DNA of 64,000 nt from positions 16,217,390 to 16,281,389 of the forward strand of contig CM038911.1 in assembly GCA_021904315.1 (NCBI GenBank), given 5' to 3'. The position numbers and the translations under genes are program-made. The notes beneath the pieces are model-generated. The model worked only from the letters and a program-made list of their open reading frames with translations. It had not been told where the DNA came from and ran no database searches. This DNA comes from Sphagnum magellanicum (Eukaryota; Streptophyta; Sphagnopsida; Sphagnales; Sphagnaceae). Below are positions 12,011 to 24,605 of the stretch, one piece after another (position 1 is the stretch's first letter; each line of letters begins with the position of its first letter).

Positions 12011-14330
12011 CTTTGAAATATGCTCACAAAAATCCTTTAAAACATCCATGAAATTTTTCTATATACTTTTATGTCAAAATGTATGTAAAAGATTTCAAGA
12101 AAATATGTCATTTTCAAACAATTGAAATTCATTTACAAGTTTATTTTGTGTTTAATGGGTGTTTTGAAAACTTTTTAATCATTGGATTTTTTCAAATTAA
12201 TTCAAATGTTTGAATGATATATTAGGAACCTTACAATATAAAAAAACCTTATACTTTCAACACCAAATTAAATTACCATTTCTAAATGTGAAAAACTAAT
12301 TAAACATTACACTTATTGTGGTTTCTACTTGTGTAACTCATTGCTCGGTAAAGTGGTGACTATTTCAAGCACCTACATGTAACTTAGCCAACGTAAATAT
12401 CATTGCACCATTTTAAGCTTGAAATAGTGCAATCATAACATATGTAAACTATCACATTGATTAGACACTCACTTGATCAGCTAAACTTTTGGAATCAAAA
12501 GCTCTTAGATGTTTAGGTTGTTGATTTCCAATCTTATGTTTTTGCCATCAATATGTGTCTCCCCACTCGTTTGACCTTTAGAACTAACTTTTGGTGCACC
12601 GCTAACATGAAAATCTTGGGTTAAATTCTTACCTTTTCGAAAATGCAATAATTTTTGCATTTGCGTTTGTCACATAAACTCAAGAATGTTGGTATTCAAA
12701 CATTGGATAGACTTGGCATTCTCATTATAAATCTCCAACACCTGTGCAAACTGTGTTAGTAATATTTAGCAGTTTGGATTCAATTTTTCCAACTTGTGTA
12801 AATAATGTTGTTGTGTTACCACCTTGCATTAAGAGAACAAAATCTCATTCCTCATAATACATTGAATTTCAAAAAAAAGAAAAAGAATTGGGTGTTTCAA
12901 AACAAACAATAGGATATAAACCTACAAATACATTTTTAAAATTAACAAAAACTTATGCTTCAAACTTTACACAGATTGTAGGTATGCATCTTGTCACGAG
13001 TCCATGACACAAGTATGACTTTAGAAGCAAATCTTCAAGATGTTTAAATTCACTGGAAATGGAACATGTCAATATATACATCAATTGGGTTTGAAGGCTT
13101 TAAAGAAATCCTAACTATCTTTGTCAACATCTATTCAGATTCATGTTTTGCAACTACTACAATTTTAGTAAGAAAAGGTCTCCTTGATGCGCTCCCAACT
13201 CCTCGTTAGACTCAAATTGTGAGTCTAAGGTCAAAATAGCAGAAGGATTAGGAATTGGGGCACGTTCCTTGGCTTGTAACACTTTTGGGGTAGAAGGGTG
13301 TGCTGGAGTTCTGGGATGGGGATTAGGAAGAGTGACAAGCAATTCAATTATTCACACGGACCTACATAAACTAAACAACAAGTTGATTAGTGCATAATTG
13401 GAACACTTTTGGTGTAAGGACGAGCCACGGGCAAACACAGACTCACAAAACTCACCATGGTTTGAACTTGGGGGAAGCCACCACCTTCCCCCTTATAGTA
13501 TATTCTGTGCTTGGCCATGGGACTAGCACCCAAATGTCATTTTGTCCCAAAACTCCCACTTAGAATTCCCAAAATTCCTAAAATTAGGACTCCTGTAACT
13601 TTGGAGGCACATAATTTTGTGTGTAAACCTCTGATTGAGGTGAGGTTTGAAGCAAAGTTGTATCTTTCCAACGGTATGTGGCATGCCACTTGCGTGCGCG
13701 ATTCTCGACTTTTAGTGGTCAGGAATCAAATTGGTAATTTGACTCACGACGTTTCTTTTGGCCATAACTTGTGTTTTAAGTACTCAAATGGGTCATGCGA
13801 GTGCACTTTAGACATCTACGTTTCAAGATTTTTCCAATGATATAAGGAACTTCTCAATCCAATGAGTTTTGACCTTTGTAATTGCCTTCTAAAAATTCAG
13901 GAATCCATTGGGACTTCAATTCCCAAAATGAGAGTTCATTTGGGAGTGTGGGGGTTCATTCCCTCACATTCTTTTGCATTCCCAAGAGCATGAAATGTGA
14001 CTCCCGGGCTCCTTCTTGGCCCGCACCTTTGCAAGCCCTTACTTTGGTCACGAGCCCAAGGTTAGGGTTGCAACACTCTTAGCCCCTTTTTTTTCTTACG
14101 TCACACATCACACACATCCATTATCCATTCCATCATAATACATAAATGGAAATGAAAAGTATTTACATGGAAAATGGACGTAGCTTACTACGGTAGCTTC
14201 TACATCAACTTTGCCATTACACCCATACTTTGAAGGTTTCTTTTGGTTCCCCTAGGCATTTGACATGTGAGAAGTTTTTACGATCAATCTTTTCATTTGT
14301 CTCGTATTTCATAAACCAATCCCACTAATC
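12010..14330. other. Spacer, probably transposon-derived
   Basis: No host gene is recognised. The part 13440-14090 is less AT-rich and contains a 109-codon forward frame at 13511-13840 with no recognised domain. Its composition differs from the flanks, which suggests an inserted element, but no ends or protein family could be assigned. Confidence 0.4.
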
Positions 14331-14335
14331 TAGTT

Positions 14336-15972
14336 CTATATACCCATGGGGCAAGTTTGTTGGGCTTTATGAATGAATAAGTGTTTGAGCCAAGACCTTT
14401 CACCTTTCAAAAATTGCCTAATAGCATCTTCAAACCCCTTTTGGGACAAGGGGTTGTTTTTATATTCAAAAAGTGTGTCCATTTGAACTTGGAATGTTGC
14501 CATGTCAATGGGGTTTTGGTTTTTGACATGTACAATAGAAACATTAAGTTCACAGGGTGCCATAGACTTTAAGATGTCATCCCATGCATTTTTCCCTTCA
14601 CAAGCCCCATCTATCCTTCCTCTAAGAGTCATTTCTACCTCATGAGGTTTCATACCTCTAGATAATCATTCATCCACCTTAAAATCATAAGCATTTTTTT
14701 TGTTTGTTTATGAGCTTGAGCTTCTAATTCTAGCAATTGTGTGGAGGTTTCATTTCTAGTAACTACAGATGCAAAAAGGGCAAACATTATTGGTATACGT
14801 TATTCTAGCACATGAATAGGTAAAGGTGCCATTGTTGGCAAGTGTGTTATTTCAGATATTAGAAATGAAGGTGACATTTGATAGGGTTGTGGAAATGGTC
14901 CAACAAAAGTGGGACCACAACTAGGTCTTGTAGTTGCGTATGCTAATGGTCCAACAAAAGTGGGACCACAACTAGGTCTTGTAGTTGCGTATGCTATGCC
15001 TTGGGGTCCTATAAAATTGGGACCACAATTTGTACTTGACATTAGGTACAATGTGCCTTGGACCCCCCTAGGGTTGGGACCATAGTTTGGTCCAATTATT
15101 ACATGGTATGTTGTGCTTTGGAGCCCCCCATAATGGAATTGAGATGGCCTAGGCCCGAATTATCCAGAGTTTCCATAAATTTTTTGTTGTGGAATTGTAT
15201 CTCATTCCCAGCTAGTCCACCCCATTAGTTATAAATAGAATTCATTACCCAACTAGTTTGTGGATCAACATTACAATCTCCATTTAGTCCACCATATATA
15301 TATTGGTAACCCAATGGCACTTGTTGTGGAACACTTTGTCCCCATACCCTTGTCCCATTTTGATAAAATGGTTCTTGATAACATTGTTCCCTTCCACCTT
15401 GTAACCATTGTGGCTTGTTGTTGGGTGGGCATTGGGAACCATCCATTGGGTTTGCAACCTCTTGGTATTTATTTCCATTTGGTGCAAAGGCAAGTTCTTT
15501 ATGACCTACCAACAAGAAAAATTGAGTAAAATTGAAAGGAAAGTTGACCAACATTGTTTGCCACAACTATAGTTTAAACCCCAAAAATAGAAAAATGAAT
15601 GTACAAGCCACTAGAATGATACTAAAAAAAATGAACTTACTTTTACACTAAAGCTTTGGACCCCTCTTTCACTGATTTATTTGTTGAGTTCCTAAGCATA
15701 ATTTCAACCTCTTCATCACCAATGTTCATGTTTTCATCACCTTCTGAGCTTGAGACATAGTTCAATCCTTGCACACTGTCTTGCCAGGATGCACTAGAAG
15801 TGTCCTTTGAACAATTTGAGCTTGCATCAATTCTGCCTTCAGTTATACTCATGCATAAGCTAGGGTTACTTATTATACGAGTATTGCACCTATGTGGCCC
15901 TTCTTGGTTACACTTCAATTGTATCACCTTCTTCTTCACACCGGCATTGAAGGTTCCCTCATTTAAAAACAA
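14336..15972 (-). pseudogene. Unrecognised protein-coding block on the minus strand
   Basis: Four minus-strand frames follow one another: 15643-15972 (acidic, ends near SSEGDENMNIGDEEVEIML), 15225-15566 (Gln/Gly/Tyr-rich), 14800-15051 (Pro/Gly repeat units, ATTRPSCGPTFVGP twice) and 14336-14653 (NAWDDILKSMAPCELNVSIV..., ending GERSWLKHLFIHKAQQTCP). A polypyrimidine-rich GGTAG acceptor precedes the second block. The last block resembles, from memory, uncharacterised repeat-family proteins of seed-free plants (AWD..., LKxER...RLK pattern); this could not be verified. I cannot join the blocks into one clean gene and give no function. It may be a decayed multi-copy gene or part of an unclassified transposon. 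Confidence 0.4.
14895..15130. repeat. Coding-type tandem repeat, about 50-60-bp unit
   Basis: The unit TGGTCCAACAAAAGTGGGAC plus CACAACTAGGTCTTGTAGTTGCGTATGC occurs twice nearly identically (14898 and 14947). More diverged units with GGGACCACAA / GGGACCATAG cores follow to about 15130. On the minus strand the units encode a Pro/Gly-rich peptide repeat within the unrecognised block. Confidence 0.8.
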
Positions 15973-15979
15973 ATTTCGT

Positions 15980-16950
15980 GATCAAGAATGTGTGAGGAAT
16001 CAAGATTAGGGTCCACTTAATGACAACCCACAATCAAAATAGAACCAATTTATTTCTAGCTGTAATGCTACGAAAAGGTCAATGTAAGCACAATTGTAAG
16101 TTTTAGATGCAATGCAAAATAATCTATTTCATTGAGTTTTCAAATTTTCAACTTCAAATAAGGAAGGGAAAAAAGTACCAACATCCTTGGAACTAAAATT
16201 TGGGGATCCAATGTTATCTTACAAGTCTTGCAACACCTTGTTCACCCCAATGTTGCAAAAAACTTCATTAACTCGAATTACTCAGTGATTGCGAAATTCT
16301 TCATATGGAATTTTAGTTGTAAGAACATTTTCTTGCATTAAGTTAGTTTAAGACCACCAAGCTGCAATGGATTTTCAATATATTAACTTGTTGCTCCAGT
16401 TTCCTCTAATCATGTTTTTTTTATGTTCAAACTTCATTGAGTTTTATTGCGCTCCACCCTGGGCAGAGACTATCGCATTCGATCCAACTTTTGGAAGTTT
16501 TACCTTATTAAAACCAGCTTCACAGTAGGTGAACTGGTTTTTTTGGTGAAAGTGTTTAGACTGTTTAGATTGGAACGGATTTTTTTGTTGTTCGGACTCT
16601 GGACACAGTAGGTAGATGTACAACATCTTTATCTATTGGCAGGGCCACCGTGTTTGTGATGCCTTGTTTACTCAATGGCATAATTTCAAAAACAAGGATT
16701 ACAATTCCAGGGCCTGACACTAGGATCTGCAAGCCTGAGCAACCCAGGAAATACCTCTGTTGGATTTAATTCACATTCTGGTATGAATTTGCTAAACATA
16801 TTGGCACATATGCAATTTACAATTCCATTCCCCATGAACCCTCCCCTAAAACATGCACAGTATAACATCTCCAGGGTTTAGGGTTTATGGGGAATGTGAC
16901 TTAGGGTTTAATGTCTGTTCAATGTTGAGGGTTTCAGAGCTGAAGTCATT
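15980..16950. other. Spacer, nothing recognised
   Basis: AT-rich sequence with short chance frames only (for example minus 16444-16626 and 16686-16868). No domain, repeat or RNA gene was recognised. Confidence 0.5.
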
Positions 16951-16955
16951 GCATT

Positions 16956-17760
16956 TTGAAAATTTCAGTACAGATTGTAATAGAAGTGATCAAGGATCGG
17001 TTTTTCTTCAGAGAATTTTATAATTTTGTAAGCCTCTTTGAAGTGACCTCCAGTGAAATGCATTTGAAGATTTCAGTTCAGATTTGCAACAGAAGACTTG
17101 TCACACTAAGTGTTTTGCTTGAGGGAATCAATCATTCTAGGGGCCCTCTTCATGAACTGAGCTCTGGAGTTTTTCATTTCGAAGATTCCAGATCAGATTG
17201 CAACAATATATGTCTCTTTGTCAAGTCAGCCTTTCTTCAAGGAATCGTTAATCCATGAGCCTCTCTCAAAGAATCGAGTAACTCCAGTTTTTGAAGATTT
17301 CAGATCAGATTGCAACAATATATGTCTCTTTGTCAAGTCAGTCTTTCTTCAAGGAATCGTTAATCCATGAGCCTCTCTCAAAGAATCGAGTAACTCCAGT
17401 TTTTGAAGATTTCAGATCAGATTGCAACAATATATGTCTCTTTGTCAAGTCAGTCTTTCTTCAAGGAATCGTTAATCCATGAGCCTCTCTCAAAGAATCG
17501 AGTAACTCCAGTTTTTGAAGATTTCAGATCAGATCGCAACAATATATGTCTCTTTGTCAAGTCAGTGTTTCTTCAAGGAATCGTTAATCCATGAACCTCT
17601 CTCAAAGAATCGAGTAACTCCAGTTTTTGAAGATTTCAGTTCCCAAAATGCAACGTCTGAAGTCTCGTCACTTTTAGAACTTCAGGAGACTATCTTTTGC
17701 CCGAATCTCTAAAATTGTAAGCTCAATCACATTCATTGAAAATTTGAGTTCAGATTGCAA
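16956..17760. repeat. 112-bp minisatellite with degenerate flanks
   Basis: Four nearly identical 112-bp units start at 17179, 17291, 17403 and 17515, and a partial unit runs to about 17640. Landmarks in each unit are GATCAGATTGCAACAATATA, TCTTTGTCAAGTCAG, CTTCAAGGAATCGTTAATCC and AAGAATCGAGTAACTCCAG. Upstream (16956-17178) and downstream (17640-17760) lie more diverged units with TTTCAGTTCAGATT words. Because 112 is not a multiple of three, the frame rotates from unit to unit, yielding a ladder of overlapping 63-codon frames that stop at the same place in each unit. These frames are repeat artefacts. Confidence 0.92.
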
Positions 17761-18092
17761 CACATGTACAACCAAAAATTGTGATTTGATCATTCAAATT
17801 CAGAAGACTACAGTAAGCACACTCCCACAAATGTGAAAGAGTGCATAAAATAAAATTTCGAACACTCTCAAGTGAGAAGAAGCACTTTGAAAATTGTAGA
17901 TTTTATGACATTGTTGAGATGTGAAGTTCTATACACATTTCAGCTATGTACAATGGAGCAATTGATGAGTCACTACAAATGAGGTGCAAAGCTCACAATT
18001 TTTTTTTCTGTGCTGTTACAGTTCCTAAGATCATGGTTTGCCATGCTCAGAATATAATTCCTTTGACTTTGTATCATGCTCTAGTATCATGC

Positions 18093-19411
18093 TCAAGATT
18101 GCTTCCCAGCTTGGTATGGAACATTCTCATCTTTTGGGTATGGAGTAAATAGATCCCGAAGCTTGTCCACGGGAGTGACAAACAATCCTAATCCTGCCTC
18201 CAGAACGGCCCATTTGTTGGGTATACCTGCATGAGGGCGAGTGGGAGCGACCTTCTTGCCAAACATGAAGGCTTGAGCTGCAGTTTCCAAGCTTTTCGGA
18301 TCAGCGTTCTGTTTCAGGAATTCCAAATCTTCGGTCTCTTCATCCTTGATGTGCTGTCTCAAATCCTCCATCAATCGGTCCAGAAGAGTCTCGGAACGAT
18401 CGGGATCATTGAGGCGGAGAATCTCTTCCAGCTCATTCTTCACCTTCTGATGATCGGCGCGATCCTTGTCGGCCAGCTCCTTACCTTTGGGTCCTAGTGT
18501 ATCCATCAACGGGTACACGACGAGCTCCTCACCTACCGAGTGACGACAGAGTTCCCACACAAACTGATTGAACCACTTCTCAGCTTCCTCATCATCTCTA
18601 TTCTGACGAGCTTTCTTATAGCTTGTGTAGAATTCCTCGAGTTCTCTATGATCATGTATGATGGCGTCATTGAGATCCGGGCTAGTTGTTACTTGGCTAG
18701 CCATGCAGCGACCTGAAGTAGCTGCCTTCAGCTCCCAACCGGTAAGTGCTTCCTGTTTCAAGCATGTAAAGCATGCAGCAAACAACGTCCCGCGTGAGCA
18801 TACAAAATTGCTAGCCAAACCTTTACACCAAATGCTTTCATAAGTCTCTGCAGATCTACAAAAGATACTTACACGCGGGTTGCTGCCTGCAACGATGTGA
18901 TCAACTCCACTGACGATCAAGGGTCTGCCTGAGAAGCTCCGGACGGCACTCTGCAATTCACAAAGAAGTAAGCTACCACCGCTTCTTCTTCAGGTGCTTC
19001 ACAAACAGATTTTTAGCTAAAAGTTCACGACCCATGAGCTGCAGGTGATGAGTACAGGCGCGATCAGGGCGGGCGCGTTTGCAGCATTTATATCATCATT
19101 TTCTTGATATTGATCACTACATGCAGCTGCAATCTCTCACTAGCTGGGACCTCTATGATGTTGTACATCCATCTGAGAGCAATTTAGTTTACCAGAGAAT
19201 TACGTCCAGCTCCTGCAACTGTGATCTGATGAGGCGATTCAGACGACCGTGTCGACTTGCTCAAATTATATGCTGCGGGCAGATAGTAGCCGCTACTGCA
19301 AGTAAGCTGCTTGTGGGATGCTGCTGCAGCACGGCCACTAGAGTTGGCAAGGATTAAAGGTCCCACGAGAGAGCGGGAAGTAATGGAAGCGATGGACGAG
19401 AGAGTTGCCAT
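18093..19411 (-). CDS. Hemerythrin HHE-domain protein, predicted organellar, 318 aa
   Basis: Exons on the minus strand are 19193-19411, 18873-18950 and 18093-18752, all phase 0. Junctions are CTG|GTAAAC, TTGCAG|AGTGCC, CGT|GTAAGT and AAACAG|GAAGCA. Exon 1 (73 codons, MATLSSIASITSRSLVGPLI) is rich in Ser, Ala and Arg and poor in acidic residues, like a chloroplast or mitochondrial targeting peptide. The helical HHE domain covers about residues 125-250. Candidate di-iron ligands are His132 and His134, Glu138, His170 and Glu174 (CRHSVGEELVVYP), His200, His233 and Glu237 (RQHIKDEETEDLEFL). Related proteins bind iron and oxygen and are common in fungi and bryophytes; substrate or partner is unknown. 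Intron 2 is 120 nt, has no in-frame stop, and could be retained. The gene is clearly more GC-rich than its surroundings. Confidence 0.87.
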
Positions 19412-19538
19412 TATTGCGTCGTAAACAAATTCTAAGCACTAAACACGGCAAGTACACAGATGATCAGAGCCTTATTACTGAAAACCATCAATTATCCCTA
19501 GTGCACGTCTACTTACAGTGAACTGATCAGATCACTTC

Positions 19539-19545
19539 ATATATA
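19539..19545 (-). promoter_or_regulatory. Possible TATA box of the hemerythrin-domain gene
   Basis: On the minus strand CAGTATATATGAAG lies about 130 bp upstream of the proposed start codon at 19411. Spacing fits a plant core promoter. No other evidence. Confidence 0.4.
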
Positions 19546-19549
19546 CTGC

Positions 19550-20225
19550 AGCTCTCTATAACAACCATGCTAGGAACAACCAACAAAAGCTTTTCAGTCA
19601 TAACAGAGACTAGAATATTGCCAAGTACTGCACTAGCTCCAAGCTTTCTCATCAACATCAGCAGCTTAAGGATACAACTGTGATAATTAGCTGGTGTGCA
19701 GATCCCAACTTAGAATTACCCGCTCAGTGGTGCAGCTGCTGCTGCAGTTCTTGCAGGTGGTTTTTGTTGTTGCACGCCGATGCTGAAGCTCAGCTCCAAG
19801 GTTATCAGATTCTAAATTAGAGATCTTCTTCAACAGATTTTGTGTACAAGTCTATGCTGTTGCAACAATTGATACTAGAATATCATATTCTAGAGTTCGT
19901 TCTTCAAAGTTCAAAATAGTGATCTTTGCATCTGAATATTGGGTAAGTAAATTTGTGGTACTAGATATACATGACGAGTTTGTGGGTATGGATCATGAAG
20001 AAGAAAATCGCAACGCATGATCAGATTTTGCAGACGAGCCAAATGGATCTCCAAATGGCGGCCGGATAGTTTGTGCGCGCTGCGTCTCGTGAGAGGGCCA
20101 CGTTGAGGAGACGCGGGAGCTGCAGCTGCATGGCATGCAGCGTGTGCATGGGCGTGTGTCGTTGGCTCATTACACTCTACTGCTGTGCAGAAGCTACAAA
20201 CACTTGGACACTCTAGAATTTGGAA
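19550..20225. other. Upstream region of the hemerythrin-domain gene
   Basis: Mixed composition, richer in GC than the DNA beyond 20280. It holds several CTGCAG-containing words (19734-19760 and 20100-20130). The 122-codon minus frame at 19911-20279 has no domain and is not supported. The promoter of the gene at 18.1-19.4 kb should lie here. Confidence 0.45.
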
Positions 20226-20232
20226 CAGTGTT

Positions 20233-20270
20233 GGCCGGTTATTGCTTTCTTTTTTTCTTAATAACCGGCC
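20233..20270. repeat. Hairpin with perfect 11-bp arms beside a hAT-like end
   Basis: GGCCGGTTATT (20233-20243) and AATAACCGGCC (20260-20270) are exact reverse complements separated by a 16-base pyrimidine-rich loop. The left arm overlaps CAGTGTTGG (20226-20234), the same start as the hAT MITEs at 7551 and 44693. No matching second end was found. Confidence 0.7.
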
Positions 20271-23200
20271 GGGTCCCATTTTTGGGGATTATAATTTAAT
20301 TAATATGGGTTTAATATTATTTATGAAATTAGGACCCACATCAATAGTTTTTTAAGAAAAATTTCTGGTAAATTTCTGATTTTTAATCATAAACATGGTT
20401 TAGGGTAAATTTAGAGATTGATAACCTATGTACTTGGATGAAATTCCAATCATTTGGATGGTTTATTAAACTTCCATAATTCAATACTTAACCCATAAGA
20501 GTAGATTTACTGGTTCTTGGTATGATATGTACCAGTTGGTAGGTTACCAATACCTGGAGGCTGGTTTGATATAATTAGGTGTTTTCTCAATATAAACCCC
20601 GCCAACAAGTCTGGTTTGAATTTTTTTTTTCAAATTTTGTCAAAAATTGCCACAACATGCCTACAACATGAAAAGTTGCTTGAATTCTTTTTATTTTAAT
20701 ATTTTTAATATTGCCAAATTGGGCTAAATATTCTTATGGATGATCACCACTTGAGCAACTTCACCCAAAGAAAAAACACTAGAGTTAAGGTATCATGGTT
20801 TTACCCAAAATATGTCTTTGGGTAATTGTGAAATTGGACATTTTGAAAAGTGCAACAATTTTTTTTGGTTGCTTTTATATTTCATAAGATTTTTTCGTTT
20901 GGCATTTATGCTTAAATAACACAAATACATTTACAATCAGGGTATCACAACAAGAACCAAAAATAGGAATAGGATATAACTAATGAGTCTTTATCCTTCT
21001 TTTGCTTTAATGAATGGAAGTCCATGTATATTACAACAACTTTCTTACTCATGTTTTGGTAATCATACGACCCATACCATGACACAAATCTTAATTTGGG
21101 ACAAGAATTCCAACAAGGTGTTATGTTTGTTTCACTAATGCAATAGACATGCACTTTTTTGAGATCCATTTTATAACATCAAACCATGAGTAATTATTTG
21201 ATTGACAAGTTCTTTCATAGGCTCCCTATTGTGATTTCTCTTAGTTTGATTGAGAATCACTTGATAATGTAAAAGCATGAACAATTCCATTCCTAACTAG
21301 TTTTTGGTGCATCTAGGGTTCAAAATCCTTCTTTTTATTTCCATTTCCCCTAATTAAGACATATTGATTTGACCCATCACAAAAAAAATGTGCAAAGTTT
21401 TGGACATTCTCAAGATAAAAAATTAATATGTTGCCTTTCAATTAACCAACATACATAGGCTAAAATAAGAGGACTTTGGGTAAAGAATATTGGATGAATG
21501 ATATTGCTATGGGCGAACATGCAACATGGGGAATACATAGGAATTATTCTAACAACATTGGAACATTTGGCAAAATCTAAGGAAGATAATTAGGGAACAC
21601 ACGGGAAAAAATTTACATCATTGGGAATTGTTTTTGGGGAACATTGTGACAAAATGAAACCCTCAACCCAAAGAGATATTCAAGTTCTCCTTGTGCATCC
21701 ACTGTGAAAAGGCAAAAAATTTGGGCTTTTATAGTATTGATACCAATTCACCTCGAAAAAACCATTTTCATAATTGTCTTCAACACCCTTTTTGCCCAAT
21801 CTAATGCCAAGAGTTTGACTAGAAGCACCTATTAAAGATCACAATCATTAAATAAATTTGATGGCTTATTCTTTGTGGTGATTGATAATCAACATGCAAA
21901 TCACACAAATATGATTTGTTTTCAAAAATTTCCACAATTGCAATCCTCCAATCATTCCAATGGATGAGAAAGTAAAACAAATATTTTTTTAATGAACATT
22001 CATTATTCAACATTCATGATAACATCATATTCATATAGAAATGATGGAAAAAGTTCAAACACTAAAACACCTTGTTATTCCAAATGATATAATAATACTT
22101 TTCCTTCAAATTTTCAAGCTCATGGAAATTTCAACATGTTACAATTGTAACATTTAAACATATTAGTTCAACAACCAATGGTTACACAATTGATTCAAAA
22201 CACATGCTCAAAGCATTGGAGATATTGCTCACAACTTCAATTTCAACACATCATGTTAAAAGTTAGGTAACACAACCAATAACTCATACATTGCTTGATT
22301 ATTGGTCATAGCAAAGAAGAATAATTTCATTAAATTGTAATGCTTTTTTAAAATGATGATGGGTGGAATCATGAATCATGATAAAGTGATCAATTGTTTT
22401 ACCTTGCTTGTTTGTTTGAAAAATAAATAGAATGTAGCAACAATAATTTTTGTAACAATATTATACATTGAATGTTTTTACTTGAATGATATAAAATAAG
22501 ATAGTCTCACTATTGTGCATTAGTTTTAAAATTTTGCATTGTAAAAATAGGTTTTTAAGTTTTTTAAAATACAAATACTTGTGAAATCTACTTTTTGTAG
22601 TTTGATATTTAATTTTAAATATGTTTTAACAAAAAGGAAGTTTATTTTGATTTTTAATATGCTTTAAAACATAATCTTTCTTTCATAACCTAATATATAT
22701 ATATTTCATGAATAATATTTTGTGTTGAAGGCTCCTTGAACACAAATTGATCATTCATTTTTGGTGATATATATATATATAAGTTTTTGGAAATATATTC
22801 TTCTAATTGTAATAGAGAGAGAAAAAGTGATCATGGTTCGAAAAATGTCCTTTCTGTAAAAGGACTTTGTTGTACCTTTCAACTTTAAGACTAAAATTAA
22901 TTACACATTGGACACAAAAATAGTAATTTAATGTCGAAAAATTAGATCCGGTAACAATAGATTTTATGATGACAGTAAAAAAATTTAAAAAATTCAAATT
23001 CTCATGTTCCAATTTTTTTATCCTTTCAAATTTTGACCAAATGAAAAAATGAGAAGTATTTATTTAAAACCATCTTCATAATATTACCAAAGCTATTCTA
23101 TTTTTGAACCTTGGTTAAATGAAAAAAAAACAAGGGCATTTGAAAATGAAAAAGATAAACATGAATGAACAAGATGAAGAATATAGTAACAACAAATATA

Positions 23201-23974
23201 AAATTATCCAGAAAAACCAACTTTTTGTTAATAGGTTCACTACCAATGAATTATGTTTATCATCAAATAAACTTAAATGTTGCAAGAATTGGAATCACAA
23301 CAAAAATAACACCACCAAAAACGTTTACTTGCAAAATCATTAATCCATTCTACTTAACATATCCACACCGTAAAGGTACAAGGCAAAGATGAGAATGCAT
23401 GTATTAATGTTTTAAAATAATAACTAAAGAACAAAAATAAATTGCCAACTCCAAGATCAATTATGTAGGCATGCCAAAATAAACATGAAACAATTGATGT
23501 AAAGTAGAAATGCAAATACATAGAACCATGAAAAATTCAAATCAAAACAAAGATGGAAGTGCAACTACCATGAATAGCCTATAGGTTGGCAACTCAAAAA
23601 AAAAAAAAAAACCACAAACCTTTGATGCACACAATGGATGCTTGTGAACCTAGACATATACACAAGAGCAATCAACAAGAAGAAAAAAATTGGATCAAAT
23701 ATAGATGCAAGTGTATTATCATGAATAAGGGAAAAGAGGAGGGTGCCCTAAAAGAGAAAATCAAGAGGTGCAAATGGGTGGACCTCTAATGGTAACAAGG
23801 GAGGTGTCACATTGTGGCCTTGCCATTTACATCAAAAAGTATCTTAAGGGAAAAGAAGAATTATGAAAATTCAAATATTTCACGATGCAAAAATATAATG
23901 TTCAAAAAAATCCTCTGAAAGAAACCAAAATCCTTCAAGATGTAATAACTCTATAACTAATCTCAAGTTTCAAC

Positions 23975-24300
23975 ACAAGCCAAAATATCATCTTTCAAAA
24001 ATCCTTGTATCAAAATAGACCTATTATTACTACCTAGTAGGGGCCAAAATCCCTTAAGCTACTATACTCTATAATGAATCTAAACACAATATCCTTCTTG
24101 CCTTGGTAGTAGGCAAGGCCAATAAAGACAAAACCTTTGAATTGCACAATGTTGAGAGGTTTGGCAACTTTGATGTGAGTATTGTTGGCATACCCAAAAA
24201 TGTTACATGTACCTTGAATTTGAGCTTTAGAGTTGACACCCATGAGATGGCAATTATGATGGAAAAGTTTTGATATGTAATGCACCTTGAAAGCAAAGCA
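23975..24300 (-). other. Repeated segment with an unrecognised reading frame
   Basis: On the minus strand 24034-24285 reads KAQIQGTCNIFGYANNTH, then NIVQFKGFVFIGLAYYQGKK, then DIVFRFIIEYSSLRDFG. The nucleotide text from about 23975 to 24130 (GGGGCCAAAATCCCTTAAGC, TTGGTAGTAGGCAAGGCC) recurs at 49285-49415 in the same orientation. This marks a dispersed element, possibly with its own protein. No family is assigned. Confidence 0.4.
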
Positions 24301-24605
24301 AACTATTGGAGCACATAATATACAATAAAAATAAAAACTCTAAAAATTCAAACTATAAATAATCAAACAAAGGTTTAAACAAAAAGAATTAGTGAAGAAA
24401 GAAAAGTAAATTTCTAAACTAATGATGTTTGCACTCATGCCTCCATGAGCACCATCATGCACAACAAACACATTTGACCAACTTATCAACACCCTAACTG
24501 AAAAACTCTAACCCTAATACTTAAACTAGGCCCACATGTTCTTGCATGTTGCTAGTATGTATTGGGGTTTCAAAAAAATTTAACTTTTTTTTTTTTTTTG
24601 ACCTA

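Noticed and set aside
17291-17712. Three similar 63-65-codon frames that looked like a tandem gene family
   Set aside because: They are the same 112-bp minisatellite unit read in rotating frames.
19911-20279. 122-codon minus frame upstream of the hemerythrin-domain gene
   Set aside because: No recognisable domain, and it overlaps the hairpin and the probable promoter region.
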